In this document: positions 63,892 through 64,000 of the stretch, piece by piece
Position numbering within the stretch: the first letter of the stretch is position 1
How the letters are laid out: each line of letters starts with the position of its first letter
From: Fasciola hepatica
Lineage: Eukaryota; Platyhelminthes; Trematoda; Plagiorchiida; Fasciolidae
Assembly (NCBI GenBank): GCA_948099385.1
Contig: CANUEZ040000207.1
Coordinates: forward strand, 1,839,501 to 1,903,500
Direction: 5' to 3'
DNA length: 64,000 nt
Made by a program: the position numbers and the translations under genes
Notes under the pieces: model-generated
Database searches by the model: none
What the model was told of the DNA's origin: nothing
The model's input: the letters and a program-made list of their open reading frames with translations, nothing else

Positions 63892-64000
63892 ATGGGATTG
63901 ACGATACTTCGTTGGATGACTCTCCTTTGGATTCTGTGTTTCACGCTCAATTCCCAGGTGATCCGACCAAGCCACACTCGGAAGCACCAGACTCGTGTTT
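63892..64000 (+). CDS. Possible first exon of a secreted protein, cut by window end
   Basis: From ATG at 63892 the frame stays open to the window end (36 codons). It starts with a basic residue and a hydrophobic core (ILRWMTLLWILCFTL) typical of a signal peptide, then turns hydrophilic. A possible donor (CAG then GTGATC) follows codon 22. Too short to identify; it could be a chance hydrophobic frame. The (TA)25 tract just upstream would sit in its promoter or leader. Confidence 0.35.
   Translation, partial: MGLTILRWMTLLWILCFTLNSQVIRPSHTRKHQTRV

Noticed and set aside
1..64000. CRISPR arrays, prokaryotic operons and ribosome-binding sites
   Set aside because: No regularly spaced direct repeats with unique spacers, no long adjacent frames, and clear spliceosomal introns; the window is eukaryotic.
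1..64000. tRNA or rRNA genes
   Set aside because: No cloverleaf with A and B box consensus or rRNA core sequence was recognised by eye. A covariance-model scan could still find one.

Overview
The window is eukaryotic, with a composition typical of an intron-rich metazoan. Its one convincing host gene is a spliced, secreted CAP/SCP-TAPS (venom-allergen-like) protein. It sits in dense, decayed retrotransposon sequence: Ty3/gypsy, BEL/Pao and a CR1/SR1-like LINE, plus (TAG)n microsatellites. This mix fits a parasitic flatworm (trematode, cestode or monogenean). The organism assignment is inference; no rRNA or mitochondrial marker is present.

The dominant structure is a very large imperfect palindrome. 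Positions 1-17056 (left arm, continuing beyond the window start) are repeated in reverse complement at 17351-41651 (right arm) around a 294-bp non-palindromic spacer. The arms are nearly identical, with scattered single-base differences. They differ mainly in four ways: a 7.4-kb segment present only in the right arm (21477-28889), a microsatellite about 115 bp longer on the left, a diverged patch with a 58-bp length difference (left ~10200-10360, right ~31300-31470), and 1-2 bp indels.

The right arm carries the full six-exon CAP gene (19878-23983, +). The left-arm copy (minus strand) keeps exons 1-3 and loses exons 4-6 at the deletion point near 12930. Each arm also carries one Ty3/gypsy element with recognisable LTRs, gag, protease, RT and integrase remnants (left 5330-9317 +, right 32329-36318 -), and pieces of a second gypsy element whose RT and integrase parts flank the microsatellite.

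From 41652 to 44090 the sequence is outside the palindrome. It contains a cluster of four CCAAT boxes and a TATA box (41690-41793) and a possible Penelope-like remnant. At 44091-45646 is a near-perfect direct repeat of right-arm 38358-39913. From 45647 to about 58245 there is an older, diverged and rearranged third copy of the same locus. It includes gypsy pol remnants, BEL/Pao protease, scraps of CAP exon 6, a CAP exon 1 pseudogene (57692-57901, -) and an inserted minus-strand gypsy element (53190-54970).

Positions 58290-59686 hold a decayed CR1/SR1-like LINE. From 60 to 64 kb the sequence is mostly unassigned, with dispersed repeat fragments, an (AT)25 tract and an open frame with a signal-peptide-like start that runs off the window at 63892. 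Apart from the CAP gene, no intact multi-domain gene is visible; most short reading frames are chance or transposon debris and occur twice because of the palindrome.
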